Positions 34,624 to 43,391 of a stretch of 64,000 nucleotides of DNA are shown here, one piece after another (the first letter of the stretch is position 1; every line of letters starts with the position of its first letter). Made by a program: the position numbers and the translations under genes. The stretch is from Hymenobacter ruricola (GTDB taxonomy: Bacteria; Bacteroidota; Bacteroidia; Cytophagales; Hymenobacteraceae), in the NCBI RefSeq assembly GCF_015694525.1, contig NZ_JADQDM010000019.1:39574-103573 (forward strand). Reading direction: 5' to 3'. The notes below the pieces were generated by a model. The model saw nothing but the letters and a program-made list of their open reading frames with translations, was not told where the DNA came from and made no database searches.

Positions 34624-35040
34624 CTACGAAAGCAGCCGGGCCTGATGGGCCGCACTTATCAGGCCCGGCGCGTTCTTGAGCGTGGCGAGGACGACTTCGC
34701 GGGCGGCCTGCTTCAGCTCGGCTTTGCTGATGTCGCGGGTTTCCTCCTTCACCAGCTCGCCCATAGTATGAAAAGCGTGCAGCAAGGCCTTGCGGCTGGG
34801 TTTTTCGGCCCTGAGCTCGGCGTAGACACGCGCAATCTGAGCGTTGATTTTCAGGCGGCGGGTGTGGAAAACCGAATCGGTGGCCACGTGCGGCTGGATG
34901 GTTTCGAGCAAGGCCACCAGCGGCCGCCACCGCACGGCAGTGCCAATAACGGCGTCGCTGAGGCGCTGGCGGTGGCCGGCGGCGTGGGCCGGGTCGTCGG
35001 CCGCGCTTTCAGATGGAATGTTGTCGTTGCCAGCAGGCAT
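34624..35040 (-). CDS. Hypothetical helical protein
   Basis: 138 residues from the ATG at 35040 (a TTG two codons earlier is possible). The first 25 residues are polar, then the protein is predicted mostly helical (LVALLETIQPHV, RLKINAQIARVYAELRAEKP, SRKALLHAFHTMGELVKEE). I do not recognise a family. Support comes from amino-acid composition and frame bias only; it ends with a stop codon 200 nt before the coiled-coil gene's start. Confidence 0.5.
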   Translation of the reverse strand: MPAGNDNIPSESAADDPAHAAGHRQRLSDAVIGTAVRWRPLVALLETIQPHVATDSVFHTRRLKINAQIARVYAELRAEKPSRKALLHAFHTMGELVKEETRDISKAELKQAAREVVLATLKNAPGLISAAHQARLLS

Positions 35041-35187
35041 GCCCAAGCAGGAAAACTGGTGATTATTCCTGCCAAATTACGTGCAAAGGAGCAAGTTGGC
35101 CCGGGCCTTTGGGCTGGCGGTGCGGCAGGCAGGCCAGTTGAGGTCAACTGGCTTCCCAAAGCACCGGCTTGGCCGGCTAGTCACCGC

Positions 35188-36366
35188 CTAGTTCAGCCAG
35201 ATGAGGGGATTGCGCACGGGCAGGTTGCGCACCACTTCTTCGACTTGAGGCGTATGTTCCAGCTTTTGCCAGGTGGCCAGCCACGCCGGGCTAGCAAGCT
35301 GCACGGCGCCGAGCACCAGAAAAGGTTGGGCCACCGGCCAGTTTTCCCAGTACATCACGTCTTTGGGAAAAGGCCAGGCGCTTTTGTCGGCCACGTAGGG
35401 GTACAGAAACTCAATTCCTTTGCGAATACTGCGCCCATTAGGCGTTTGAAAGGCCCAGAGGTTGTCGTTTTTGTCTGTAAGAATCTGGCAAAGCAGGGCC
35501 ATGGCGTCCAGGTTGAACAGGGAATAGCCGTAGGGCTTGGTGCGCTTGGTTTCGAGCGGAAAGCTGCCGTCGGGCGCCATTTGGGTGGGCAGCAGCACGG
35601 TTTTGTACCGCTCCCGGCAGAAACGCAGCAGCTCCTGGTTGCCGGTGAGGCGGGCGAAAGCCGCCACCTGCATCGCCCAGCAGGTGCCGTGGTTGTTGGC
35701 CGCGTTCATCTCGTCTTTGCCATACGGGTGCGTGGTGAGCCAGGTCAGGTATTGCGCAAACCAGCTTTTGATGCCCGCCACGTCGTCTTTGCCGAAGGAT
35801 TTGGCTACTTGCATCACCAGCACGCCCTGGGCCACTTCCATGAGCTGAATGGTGTCGATGATGCCAATGCCGCGCCCCGTAAACCGGCCCTTGATGGCCT
35901 GCGCGTAGAGCAGCGAGGGGTTCATGCGCGTGGCCGAATCGGTGAACCAGGCCCGCAGGTGCCGCAGCGCGTGGCGCGCATACTTCTCGTCGCCCGTCAG
36001 TTGGTACGCCGACGCCAGCGCTCCGACAATGCGGCTAAAACGAATCATGGCCTGGCGATGGGCCACGAAATTGTCGGGGTTGGTCATCCCGTCGCGCTGG
36101 ATGTAAGGGCCGGCGGGGTTCGCGGGGTCGGGCCACCAGTAGTCGCCTTCCGAGAAGAAGTCGTGCGGGCCGCCTGCGCTGCGCGGCGAACTGCTGGCGG
36201 TGACCGTGACGGGCGCCTGCTGCAACGCCCAGGCCGCCTCGGTCAGCACGTGCGGGCGCAGGGTGTTCACGGCCTGCTGCCGCAGCTGCTTCTGGCTGGG
36301 CGGGACAGCGGCGTGGGCAGCGGTGAAAAGCAGCGTTAACAGCAGCGCGGTTATTCGGGATAGCAT
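35188..36366 (-). CDS. Alginate-lyase-family (PF05426-like) polysaccharide lyase
   Basis: About 392 residues from ATG 36366 (ATG 36378 also possible). Signal peptide MLSRITALLLTLLFTAAHA. The fold is the (alpha/alpha) barrel of the Alginate_lyase family, with DYWWPDPANPAGPYIQRDG, TRMNPSLLYAQAIKGRFTGRGIGIID and NNHGTCW, where Asn/His/Tyr residues take part in beta-elimination. Similar in length and motifs to the lyase at 45427-46617. Predicted periplasmic, cleaving uronate linkages. It is the last gene of the locus, separated from the next lyase by REP copy C. The real substrate could be alginate, glucuronan or another polyuronide. Confidence 0.82.
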   Translation of the reverse strand: MLSRITALLLTLLFTAAHAAVPPSQKQLRQQAVNTLRPHVLTEAAWALQQAPVTVTASSSPRSAGGPHDFFSEGDYWWPDPANPAGPYIQRDGMTNPDNFVAHRQAMIRFSRIVGALASAYQLTGDEKYARHALRHLRAWFTDSATRMNPSLLYAQAIKGRFTGRGIGIIDTIQLMEVAQGVLVMQVAKSFGKDDVAGIKSWFAQYLTWLTTHPYGKDEMNAANNHGTCWAMQVAAFARLTGNQELLRFCRERYKTVLLPTQMAPDGSFPLETKRTKPYGYSLFNLDAMALLCQILTDKNDNLWAFQTPNGRSIRKGIEFLYPYVADKSAWPFPKDVMYWENWPVAQPFLVLGAVQLASPAWLATWQKLEHTPQVEEVVRNLPVRNPLIWLN

Positions 36367-36407
36367 GTGGTCAGTCATGAAAGAACGTCATGTAGTCAGT
36401 CATAACG

Positions 36408-36501
36408 GAACGTCATGTCGAGCTTGCCGAGACATCTCGCGTGCTGGAGCAATTATTTACTCTTGCACGCAAGATGTCTCGACAAGCTCGACATGACGTT
36501 C
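36408..36501. repeat. REP-like palindrome, copy C
   Basis: Arms 36408-36444 and 36465-36501 (37 nt, two mismatches), 20-nt loop, core TCATGTCGAGCTTGTCGAGA on one arm. A stray partial copy, GAACGTCATGTAGTCAGTCAT, lies at 36383-36403. It sits between two lyase genes of the polysaccharide locus. Confidence 0.88.
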
Positions 36502-36531
36502 TTAGCGTCTATCAGTCAAGCCTTTTCCAGC

Positions 36532-37695
36532 TTACCGCACCGTGCCGATGCTGCGGTGGGTGAAGGACGTGAAGCCCAGGAAAGTCTTGTCGCCGGGCAC
36601 ACCGTAGGGGTCCTGCCGGTCGCGCAGCGAGGCCAGTTTCGAGGTGCCGTAGTAGTTGTAGGCGGTTTCGATGCCGGGGAAAATCTGGCTGCCGCTGCAG
36701 TTGCGGGAGTAGTTGCCGGCCTCGGCATCCTCAAACTTGTTCCAGCCGTTTTTGATGAGCTGGCCGTTGGCTTCGTACAGGGCGGTGTTGCCTTGGATAC
36801 GGGCCGTTTCGGCGGCGTAGGTCATGGCCGTGAGGGAGTACTGCGGGTGCACGCAGTCGCGGTCGCGCAGCTCCTTCAGGGCGCCGTCGGAGTACACCAC
36901 CTGCGGCATGGTTTGCAGCATGAAGTCGTAGCCCGAGTCGTAGACGGTGGTGCTGTTGAACCACACGCCCAGGGCCATTTTGGCGTAGGCGTACGACACC
37001 TGCCAGTTGTTGGTGTCGCTGATGGCGCCGGGCACGTTGTTGACGTAGTTGTTCTTTAGATTATTCAGAAAGTCAGAAAACTTGGCCACGTCCGTGGCCG
37101 ACCAGCCCGCGCCCGCGCCGTTCACCTGGTAGTAGCGGATGATTTCGGCCGCCGCCACGAACGTGGGCGCCACCCAGGAGGCTTCCAGGTAGGTTTGGCG
37201 GAACTCCGTGGGGCTGCCGTCGGGCTTGGGCGAGGTGGAGTAGCGCTGGAAATTGTAGGCGTAGCCGTTCAGGATTTGCTTGGCTTGGCCGGCGTAGGTG
37301 GCGCTGCCGGTTTTCACCCAGCGCAGGGCGCAGGCGTAGGCCAAAATGGCGTCGCGCCGAATCTGGTCTTCGGTGGGGCTGCCGCCGCTGCCCACCACGT
37401 ACACCACCGCCGGAAACGAGGTGGGCACGGAGTACTGGTTCATGTAGTCGACCACTTTGTTGTAGCCGGCCGTGCGGGTGGCGTCGCCGGCGTTGGCCTG
37501 GGCGGCAATCAGGTTGAGGCTGGCCGTGCTGTTGACCACGCCGGGGTGGCGGAAGGTGGTGATGGTGGAATCGGCGGTGCTGGCCGGGTCCGTGTCGGGG
37601 GTGGCGGGGGCCTCTTTCTGGCAGCTGCTGAGCAGGGTGATGGCAGCGGCCAAGCCCAAGCGGGCAAGGCGCGGCAGTGCGGTAAAATGCGTCAT
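36532..37695 (-). CDS. Alginate-lyase-family lipoprotein
   Basis: 387 residues. Lipoprotein signal ending LLSSC, with the lipidated Cys25, then a Thr/Pro/Asp-rich spacer. The catalytic (alpha/alpha) barrel from about 55 shows FRQTYLEASWVAPTFVAAAE, DTNNWQVSYAYAKMALGVWF and RDCVHPQYSLTAMTYAAE, the Asn/His/Tyr set expected of PF05426 lyases. It is more distant from the two other lyases here than they are from each other, so it may open a different linkage. Being a lipoprotein it could sit at the outer membrane and act first. A LacI-type operator lies 130 nt upstream. Confidence 0.78.
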   Translation of the reverse strand: MTHFTALPRLARLGLAAAITLLSSCQKEAPATPDTDPASTADSTITTFRHPGVVNSTASLNLIAAQANAGDATRTAGYNKVVDYMNQYSVPTSFPAVVYVVGSGGSPTEDQIRRDAILAYACALRWVKTGSATYAGQAKQILNGYAYNFQRYSTSPKPDGSPTEFRQTYLEASWVAPTFVAAAEIIRYYQVNGAGAGWSATDVAKFSDFLNNLKNNYVNNVPGAISDTNNWQVSYAYAKMALGVWFNSTTVYDSGYDFMLQTMPQVVYSDGALKELRDRDCVHPQYSLTAMTYAAETARIQGNTALYEANGQLIKNGWNKFEDAEAGNYSRNCSGSQIFPGIETAYNYYGTSKLASLRDRQDPYGVPGDKTFLGFTSFTHRSIGTVR

Positions 37696-37824
37696 GGTTT
37701 TCGTGGGAATTGAAGGATGGAAACGATGATTTTCAGGCCGCTCCGCGAGTCAGGCCATCACCCAGGAGCGGCATAAAAGTAGACGCTTCCCACCCCGAAA
37801 AGTAACGCTTAAGCCATGTTTATT

Positions 37825-37842
37825 TACGGAACCGTTTACGTA
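37825..37842. promoter_or_regulatory. LacI-type operator candidate 1
   Basis: TACGGAACCGTTTACGTA: 14 of 18 positions are symmetric around a central CG, and the minus strand contains AAACGGTT, fitting the LacI-family core AAnCGnTT. The same sequence with one change lies at 51341-51358 before susC. It is 130 nt upstream of the lyase lipoprotein start. Confidence 0.65.
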
Positions 37843-37892
37843 AAAATCACCAGCTTACACCCTCTTAATTAGACGCTTATCCAGACAAAAAG

Positions 37893-37992
37893 AACGTCAT
37901 ACCGAGCGCAGCCGAGGCATCTCGCACGGGGTGGTAATTCCGTTGAGAAGAGGCTGCGAGCGAGATGCCTCGGCTGCGCTCGGCATGACGTT
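37893..37992. repeat. REP-like palindrome, copy D
   Basis: Arms 37893-37925 and 37960-37992 (33 nt, one mismatch), 34-nt loop. Compared with copy A, arm positions 10 and 25 change T to C and A to G, with matching changes in the opposite arm, so base pairing is kept. Confidence 0.9.
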
Positions 37993-38005
37993 TAAACGGA
38001 TTCGT

Positions 38006-40474
38006 TCATAAGTTTAAAAAAGCTATTTCCAGCCCTTCCGACGCTACGCTGGCCACGCTGCGCAGCCCGTTGGTTTGCACCCGAATAATGGCGCGGCCGT
38101 TGTAGGCCTGCACCTTGCGCGAGCTGCTGCTGGTGCCGAGGTCGTCGAGCAGCTGGCCGCCCCCAATCAGCCCGAACCGGACCCAGTTGGCGGCATCCAG
38201 GCACGGCACGCCTTGGGCGTCAAGCATCTTCACTTCGAGGGTGGCCACGCCGTTGGTTTCGCCGGTTTTTTCCAGGGTGAGCTTGGCGGGCTTACTCCAT
38301 TTGGCGGTTTGGTAGCGCTGGGTTATCTGGTCCTGCACGGTGGCTTTGCCCTGGCGGGCCACCGCGCGGAAGGTGTTTTCGCCTTCGCGCAAGGCCACCA
38401 GCCAGCGCAGGCCGGCGGCCGGAAAATCCTGGCTGTTGCGCCGCTTCACGCCCTGGCTCTGGCCGTTTACGAACAGCTCGACCTCGGCGGCGTTCGAGTA
38501 CACTTTTACCATCTTTTTCTCGCCTGCGTCGCCCCAGCGCACCGGCCAGGAGTGGCCGTAGATGTGCACCATGGGCGCGGTGGTCCAGTACGATTGGAAG
38601 ACGTAGAAGGCCTCTTTGGGCGTGAGGTCGCGCTCCACCACGCCCTTCTGGTTCATGTAGGGAATGGGGTTGTCGGGCCGCACGGGGGTGGAGAAATCCT
38701 TGAACGGCCAATAGGCCGCGCCGCTGAGCCAGGGCATGGTTTCCTGCTCCTTGAGGTGCCAGTCCACCAGGTTGCAGAGGTAGCTTTCGCTCCAGTCGCC
38801 GTCCTTCGAGACGCGGGCGCTGCCGCCGAAGAGCGAGGCATCGCCGGCGCGCTCGTCGGCGCCCTGGCCGCGGCTGATTTTGGCCAGCGCGTTGTCGGGG
38901 TTTTCGGAATGGCGGCCGGCGTGGCTGTCGCCGCCCCATTCCACGTGCAGAAAGCGCTTCACCGACTTAAACTCCTGCTCGCTCACCTCCTTGTAATCGG
39001 TGTAGATGCCGCGGTACCAACCCGCCCAGATAGATGGCGAGTACACGTCGGGAATGTCCTTGCAGAAGTCGCAGCGCCGGATGGCGGTGTAGCGGGCCGG
39101 GTCGAGCTGGTGCGCCAGATTGTTCAGCGACTTCATGTACGTCCGAATTTTCTCCTTATCGAACTCCGGGAAGTCGCCGGGCCAGTCGTTCTCGTTGCCC
39201 AGGCCCCAAATGAGCACCGCCGGGTGATTGTAGTGCTGCTGAATCATGTTGGTCAGCATGCGCAGGCCCTGGCTTTGGTAGGCCTCCCCGCCCAGCCCGC
39301 CGCGGCACCAGGGAATTTCCTCCCACACCGTGATGCCCAGCGAGTCGCACAGATTCAGCACGATGCGCGACTGCTGGTAGTGGCCCAGCCGGATGAAATT
39401 GATGCCCATCTGCTTCATCAGCCGCATTTCCTGCCGGATTTGGGGCTCGGTCATGGCAGCGGCCACGCCGGCGTGGTCTTCGTGGCGGTGGGTGCCGCGC
39501 AGCAGCAGGCGCTGCCCGTTCAGCAGAAACGGGCCGTGCTCCACGAACTCAATATGACGAAACCCAACTTTCTCGGTTTGCTGGAAGGTTTGGCCATCAG
39601 TCGTTACGGTCACCTGCACGGTGTACAAATCTGGCCGCTCGGGCGACCACAGGCGCGGCGCTTTCATCTTGAAACTGCCCAGTTCCAACTCGCCGCTCTT
39701 GAGGCTCAGCGACACTTGCGACTTGGCCGCTTGCTTGCCGCGCGGGTCCAGCAGACGCACGCTCACTTGCGCATTGCCGCTGGCGAAGGGCTCTCGGAAA
39801 TCGCCTTTCACCGTGAGCTGGCCTTGTTTGCCGGCTTTGTCGACTTCGGCTTTCACCGCCACGCGCTCCAGCGAAACGGCCGGCTCGTACCGCAGATTCA
39901 GGTAGCGGTAGAGGCCGCCGTAGACGTTGAAATCCGACAAGTCGGAGGGCATCATTTCCAGGTCGCGCGAGTTGTCGCAGCGAATGGAAAGTGGGATTTT
40001 GCCCTTGAATTGGGTTTTGAAAGCTTCGGTTTTCTGGAATTCGGCCACGGCCTGGGTGATGTCGACGGTCCATTCGTCGTAGCCGCCCACGTGGCCGCCC
40101 ACCTCGGTAGAGTAGATGAACACGCGGGTTTTCTGGCCGGCGCCCTCGAAGTGCAGCAGCGTGCGGCCGTTGGCGTAGGGGTTTTGGATGGCGAGTTGGG
40201 TGCGGTACCAGCCGGGGCCCTGGTAGTAGTTCACGTCGGGGTCCACGGCGTCGCGGGCGTTGAAGCAGTGCGGCAGGGTCACGGGCGTCCAGAGCGGCAC
40301 GCTTTCGGGGTTGCCGGCCACCACGGGGCGCACGGCCTCCCACACGCTGCCCAGGTCCTGGCGCACGAATTCCCAGCCGTCCGTGAGGCGGGTGCTCTGC
40401 TGCGCAGCAGCCGGGTGGCCGAGGAAGCTGAGCAGCAAAAGCAGCCAGAAACAAATGACAGTGTGCTTCTTCAT
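38006..40474 (-). CDS. Glycoside hydrolase family 2 enzyme
   Basis: 822 residues with signal peptide 1-24 (cleavage after AAA). The usual GH2 order is seen: sugar-binding jelly roll (about 35-215), Ig-like domain (220-320), TIM barrel (about 325-620) and C-terminal Ig-like domains. Acid/base Glu428 in GLGNEND and nucleophile Glu512 in HVEWGG are in place. GH2 covers beta-galactosidases, beta-glucuronidases, beta-mannosidases and others; specificity is not readable here. Periplasmic, probably trimming side chains of the oligosaccharides imported by the SusCD pair. REP copies D and E flank it on either side. Confidence 0.88.
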   Translation of the reverse strand: MKKHTVICFWLLLLLSFLGHPAAAQQSTRLTDGWEFVRQDLGSVWEAVRPVVAGNPESVPLWTPVTLPHCFNARDAVDPDVNYYQGPGWYRTQLAIQNPYANGRTLLHFEGAGQKTRVFIYSTEVGGHVGGYDEWTVDITQAVAEFQKTEAFKTQFKGKIPLSIRCDNSRDLEMMPSDLSDFNVYGGLYRYLNLRYEPAVSLERVAVKAEVDKAGKQGQLTVKGDFREPFASGNAQVSVRLLDPRGKQAAKSQVSLSLKSGELELGSFKMKAPRLWSPERPDLYTVQVTVTTDGQTFQQTEKVGFRHIEFVEHGPFLLNGQRLLLRGTHRHEDHAGVAAAMTEPQIRQEMRLMKQMGINFIRLGHYQQSRIVLNLCDSLGITVWEEIPWCRGGLGGEAYQSQGLRMLTNMIQQHYNHPAVLIWGLGNENDWPGDFPEFDKEKIRTYMKSLNNLAHQLDPARYTAIRRCDFCKDIPDVYSPSIWAGWYRGIYTDYKEVSEQEFKSVKRFLHVEWGGDSHAGRHSENPDNALAKISRGQGADERAGDASLFGGSARVSKDGDWSESYLCNLVDWHLKEQETMPWLSGAAYWPFKDFSTPVRPDNPIPYMNQKGVVERDLTPKEAFYVFQSYWTTAPMVHIYGHSWPVRWGDAGEKKMVKVYSNAAEVELFVNGQSQGVKRRNSQDFPAAGLRWLVALREGENTFRAVARQGKATVQDQITQRYQTAKWSKPAKLTLEKTGETNGVATLEVKMLDAQGVPCLDAANWVRFGLIGGGQLLDDLGTSSSSRKVQAYNGRAIIRVQTNGLRSVASVASEGLEIAFLNL

Positions 40475-40494
40475 ATTTCACCAATCAATCTCAA

Positions 40495-40641
40495 ACGACA
40501 TGCATAGCGCCGCCGAAGCATCCCTACCGCATTGTTGCGCGGCTCACCTTCCACTGGCAACAAATTCGTCCCACCTCATTTGGTGCAGTGAATGATTTAC
40601 TCTTCGCAGTAGAGATGCTTCGGCTGCGCTCAGCATGACAG
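40495..40641. repeat. REP-like palindrome, copy E (degenerate)
   Basis: Arms about 40495-40530 and 40606-40641 share the core CCGCCGAAGCAT / ATGCTTCGGCTGCGC but have several mismatches and a long 75-nt loop. It is a worn copy of the family, between the two GH2 genes. Confidence 0.65.
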
Positions 40642-40662
40642 CCTATCTTTTCTAATCCTTGT

Positions 40663-43383
40663 CTATTCCACCCGCTTTATCTGGATGCCATTCAGCACCG
40701 CTTCGCCCGCTGCGGCCTTGAAATCGACCACAATGCCTTGCTCGCGCCGCACGCTCACCGGGAACTTGAAACTGGTGGCTTGCAGCGGCGTCAGGTAGTT
40801 ATCAATTCCCAGCCCAGGCAGCACCGTTTGCCCATTCAGCAGCACATCGAAGCGGCGACTGGCCGACGCGGGCACCGTTGCTGCCGCATCGGTTTTGGCG
40901 AGGTTATACACCAGTTGCTCCGTGGGCGGCGCGGCTTCCAGCTCGGCAAAATGCAGGGTTACTTCGTAGTCGCCGGCCGGCACATCGGCCCGAAACTGCG
41001 TCAGGCCCACGCGCTGCGTTTCGTACAGCGCATCGTAGTCGGTGCCGAGAATGTTGCGGTCGGAGCCGTAGGGCAGGCGGCCGGTGCCGGGCAGCGCGAA
41101 GGGCTTGCCGCCCACGTAGCCCCAGCCGCCGGGCGCGTAGGCCTGCTCGGGCAGCCAGACCTGGCTGAGCTTGGCGTCGGTGAAAGTGCGCTGGTCGCCG
41201 AGACTCACGTTGAGCTCCGTGAAGGGCAGTTTATCAGAAGCCAGATTGTTGGGCAGGAGCTGAAACTGAACCTCGACGTGGTCGGGCGGCGCAGTGGCGG
41301 CCCGGGCCGTGAGCTGGTTCAACCCATTGCCGAAAGGCACCGTGAAGCGCACCACGCCAAACTCGGCCGGGTGCGTGCCCAGCGACTGGCCATTGAGCAG
41401 CAGTTCGGCGGCGGGCTGGTTGGTGTACACTTCCACCGGCTGCCGGCAAACCAGCGAATCCAGGCCGACGGCGAGTCCGCTGCGCAGGTTCCAGGCGCGG
41501 GAGCCGATGCGCACGAAGGGCGTTTTCAGCAGGTGGGCCTGGTAAAACAGGTAGGCGTCTTTGGGCTGGCGGTCAGCCGTGAGCAGGCTTTTGTTGTTGA
41601 TGTGGGGCACGGCTTCCTGCCGCGTTTCGGAGTTGAACTCGGCCAGGTTCCAAACGGTGCTGCCCGCCACGAAGGGCCGGGCCAGAATTTCTTTCAGATA
41701 AAACTGATGGTAGAGGTTGGCGTACTCCGTGGTTTTGTCGAAGCGCAAGGGCTTGAAGGAGTGCAGGCGCGCGTCGGAGTCGGCGCCGTACTCGGTCACC
41801 AGCAGGGGCTTGTCGGGCAGCTCGCGGCGGTGGCGGTCCAGGAAATCGGGGAAGCCCTGGAAGCCGCCCGAGTACCAGCCCGCGTACAGGTTCCAGCCCA
41901 CCAGCATGGGGATTTTGGTGAGGCCGGCCTGCTGGTACAGCTCAAACGCGCCGTGGTTGACCAGCATGGTGTAACGGTCCGGGTCTTCGCGCCGGGTGAG
42001 GGCTTCCAGCTCCTGCGCCAGCGCCGCCACGCGGCCCAGGTAGGCTTTGCCGGCCTCATTGTCTTTGGTGAGGCCGGCGGGCAAGCGCAGCAGCACCTCA
42101 TTCATGTAGGCCCAGATGATGACGCTAGGGTGGTTGTGCCCCTGCCGAATCATCTCGGTTTGCATAGTGCGGCAGTTCTCGAAGAAGGCCGGCGAATCGG
42201 TGATGGCGTTCACCACCGGAATTTCTACCGACGCCAGGATGCCTAATCGGTCGCAGGCCGCGAGCACGGCGGGGTCCTGCGGGTAGTGCGACACGCGCAG
42301 GAAATTGCCGCCCATCTGCTTCAGCAATTGCAGGTCGCGCTCGGCCAGGGCATCGGGCAGGGCGTTGCCCAGGCCGGGAAAATCCTGGTGCCGGTTGGTG
42401 CCGATGAGCTTGAACGGCTTTCCGTTCAAGTAAAAGCCCGCGGCGGCATCGAAGCGAAACCAGCGCAGGCCGAGCGGGCTGCTCACGGCATCCAGCGCAT
42501 CGGCCTGACTGGCGGCGCGCACGGTGCTCGTGACGTGGTACAGATAGGGGTCATCCGGCGACCACAGATGCGGCTGCTTGAGGCCGGTAAAGTTTTGTTT
42601 GAAAGCCCGCTTCTCCCCTGCCGCTAGCGTGAGACTGCTGCGCTGCTGAGCCACCGGTCGGCCTTCGCGGTCGGTTAGTTCGGTGAGCACCGTCAGGCGC
42701 TGGCGGGTGGGCGCGTTGTTGGTCACGGTGCCGCTCACGGCCACTTCCGCCGCTTCGGCAGAGACGTTGGGTGTGGTGACGAAGAGGCCGCTGGCGGCGT
42801 GGTCGTTTAAGTCGAAATGCACCGGGTTGGCCGCCACGAGGTACACGTCGCGGTAGAGGCCGCCGTAGAACGTGAAGTCAGCCGAAAGCGGCGGCAGGTC
42901 GGGATTATGACTGTTGTCGACTTTGACTATCACCTCATTCACCGCTCCTTTCTCAAATTTGAGCCACTGGCTGATGGGGAAGCGGAAAGCCGTATAGCCG
43001 CCCGCGTGCCGGCCGGCCAGCTGGCCGTTCACGTACACTTCGGCCGCCTGCCCGGCGCCCTCAAAGTGCAGGTAGAGGCGCCGGTTTTGCCACTCAGCGG
43101 GAATGTGGAGCTGCTTGCGGTACCAGCCCACGCCGCGGTAGTAGCCGGGCTCGTCGTCCATCACGTCGGCCGTGTTCCAGGTGTGGGGCAGCGAAATTTT
43201 CTCCCAGCCCGCGACGGCTGGTGTTTTGGCGAAGTCCGTGCCGTCGGCCTTCCGGAAAAGCCAGTTGGAATTGATGGACTGCACCACGCGCTGCGCGGCG
43301 GCGGGCTGTGCCAGCAGCAGGGCGCAAGCCAGCATTTTCAACACCTTGCCCCAGCCCCCCGCACTCGACTTTCTTTCTATCAT
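40663..43383 (-). CDS. Glycoside hydrolase family 2 enzyme with C-terminal malectin-like domain
   Basis: About 906 residues from ATG 43383, 8 nt after the SDR stop codon; the signal peptide is around residues 17-31 (MLACALLLAQPAAA). Jelly roll, Ig-like and TIM barrel domains of GH2, with acid/base Glu429 in WAYMNEV and nucleophile Glu531 in VTEYGAD. A malectin-like carbohydrate-binding domain follows at about 740-906 (YETQRVGLTQFRADVPAG, YEVTLHFAELE, RRFDVLLNGQ). Probably a beta-galactosidase or beta-glucuronidase acting on oligosaccharides in the periplasm. Longer frames to 43431 overlap the SDR gene and are rejected. Confidence 0.88.
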   Translation of the reverse strand: MIERKSSAGGWGKVLKMLACALLLAQPAAAQRVVQSINSNWLFRKADGTDFAKTPAVAGWEKISLPHTWNTADVMDDEPGYYRGVGWYRKQLHIPAEWQNRRLYLHFEGAGQAAEVYVNGQLAGRHAGGYTAFRFPISQWLKFEKGAVNEVIVKVDNSHNPDLPPLSADFTFYGGLYRDVYLVAANPVHFDLNDHAASGLFVTTPNVSAEAAEVAVSGTVTNNAPTRQRLTVLTELTDREGRPVAQQRSSLTLAAGEKRAFKQNFTGLKQPHLWSPDDPYLYHVTSTVRAASQADALDAVSSPLGLRWFRFDAAAGFYLNGKPFKLIGTNRHQDFPGLGNALPDALAERDLQLLKQMGGNFLRVSHYPQDPAVLAACDRLGILASVEIPVVNAITDSPAFFENCRTMQTEMIRQGHNHPSVIIWAYMNEVLLRLPAGLTKDNEAGKAYLGRVAALAQELEALTRREDPDRYTMLVNHGAFELYQQAGLTKIPMLVGWNLYAGWYSGGFQGFPDFLDRHRRELPDKPLLVTEYGADSDARLHSFKPLRFDKTTEYANLYHQFYLKEILARPFVAGSTVWNLAEFNSETRQEAVPHINNKSLLTADRQPKDAYLFYQAHLLKTPFVRIGSRAWNLRSGLAVGLDSLVCRQPVEVYTNQPAAELLLNGQSLGTHPAEFGVVRFTVPFGNGLNQLTARAATAPPDHVEVQFQLLPNNLASDKLPFTELNVSLGDQRTFTDAKLSQVWLPEQAYAPGGWGYVGGKPFALPGTGRLPYGSDRNILGTDYDALYETQRVGLTQFRADVPAGDYEVTLHFAELEAAPPTEQLVYNLAKTDAAATVPASASRRFDVLLNGQTVLPGLGIDNYLTPLQATSFKFPVSVRREQGIVVDFKAAAGEAVLNGIQIKRVE

Positions 43384-43391
43384 AGGCCGAA

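Larger units (their letters stand above)
37696..38005. other. Intergenic region with operator and REP copy D
   Basis: 310 nt between the lyase lipoprotein and the first GH2 gene. It holds a LacI-like palindrome (37825-37842) and REP copy D (37893-37992). This break suggests that the last two lyase genes can be transcribed from their own promoter. Confidence 0.7.

Noticed and set aside
34520..34930. 136-codon minus-strand frame overlapping the hypothetical gene at 34624
   Set aside because: Arg/Gly/Pro-rich composition typical of an alternative frame; the other frame has a more protein-like helix pattern.
37696..37892. Search for a sigma-A promoter of the lyase lipoprotein
   Set aside because: Only TACTTTTC on the minus strand near 37799 was found, one mismatch from the -7 consensus and with no -33 partner, so it is not reported as a feature.
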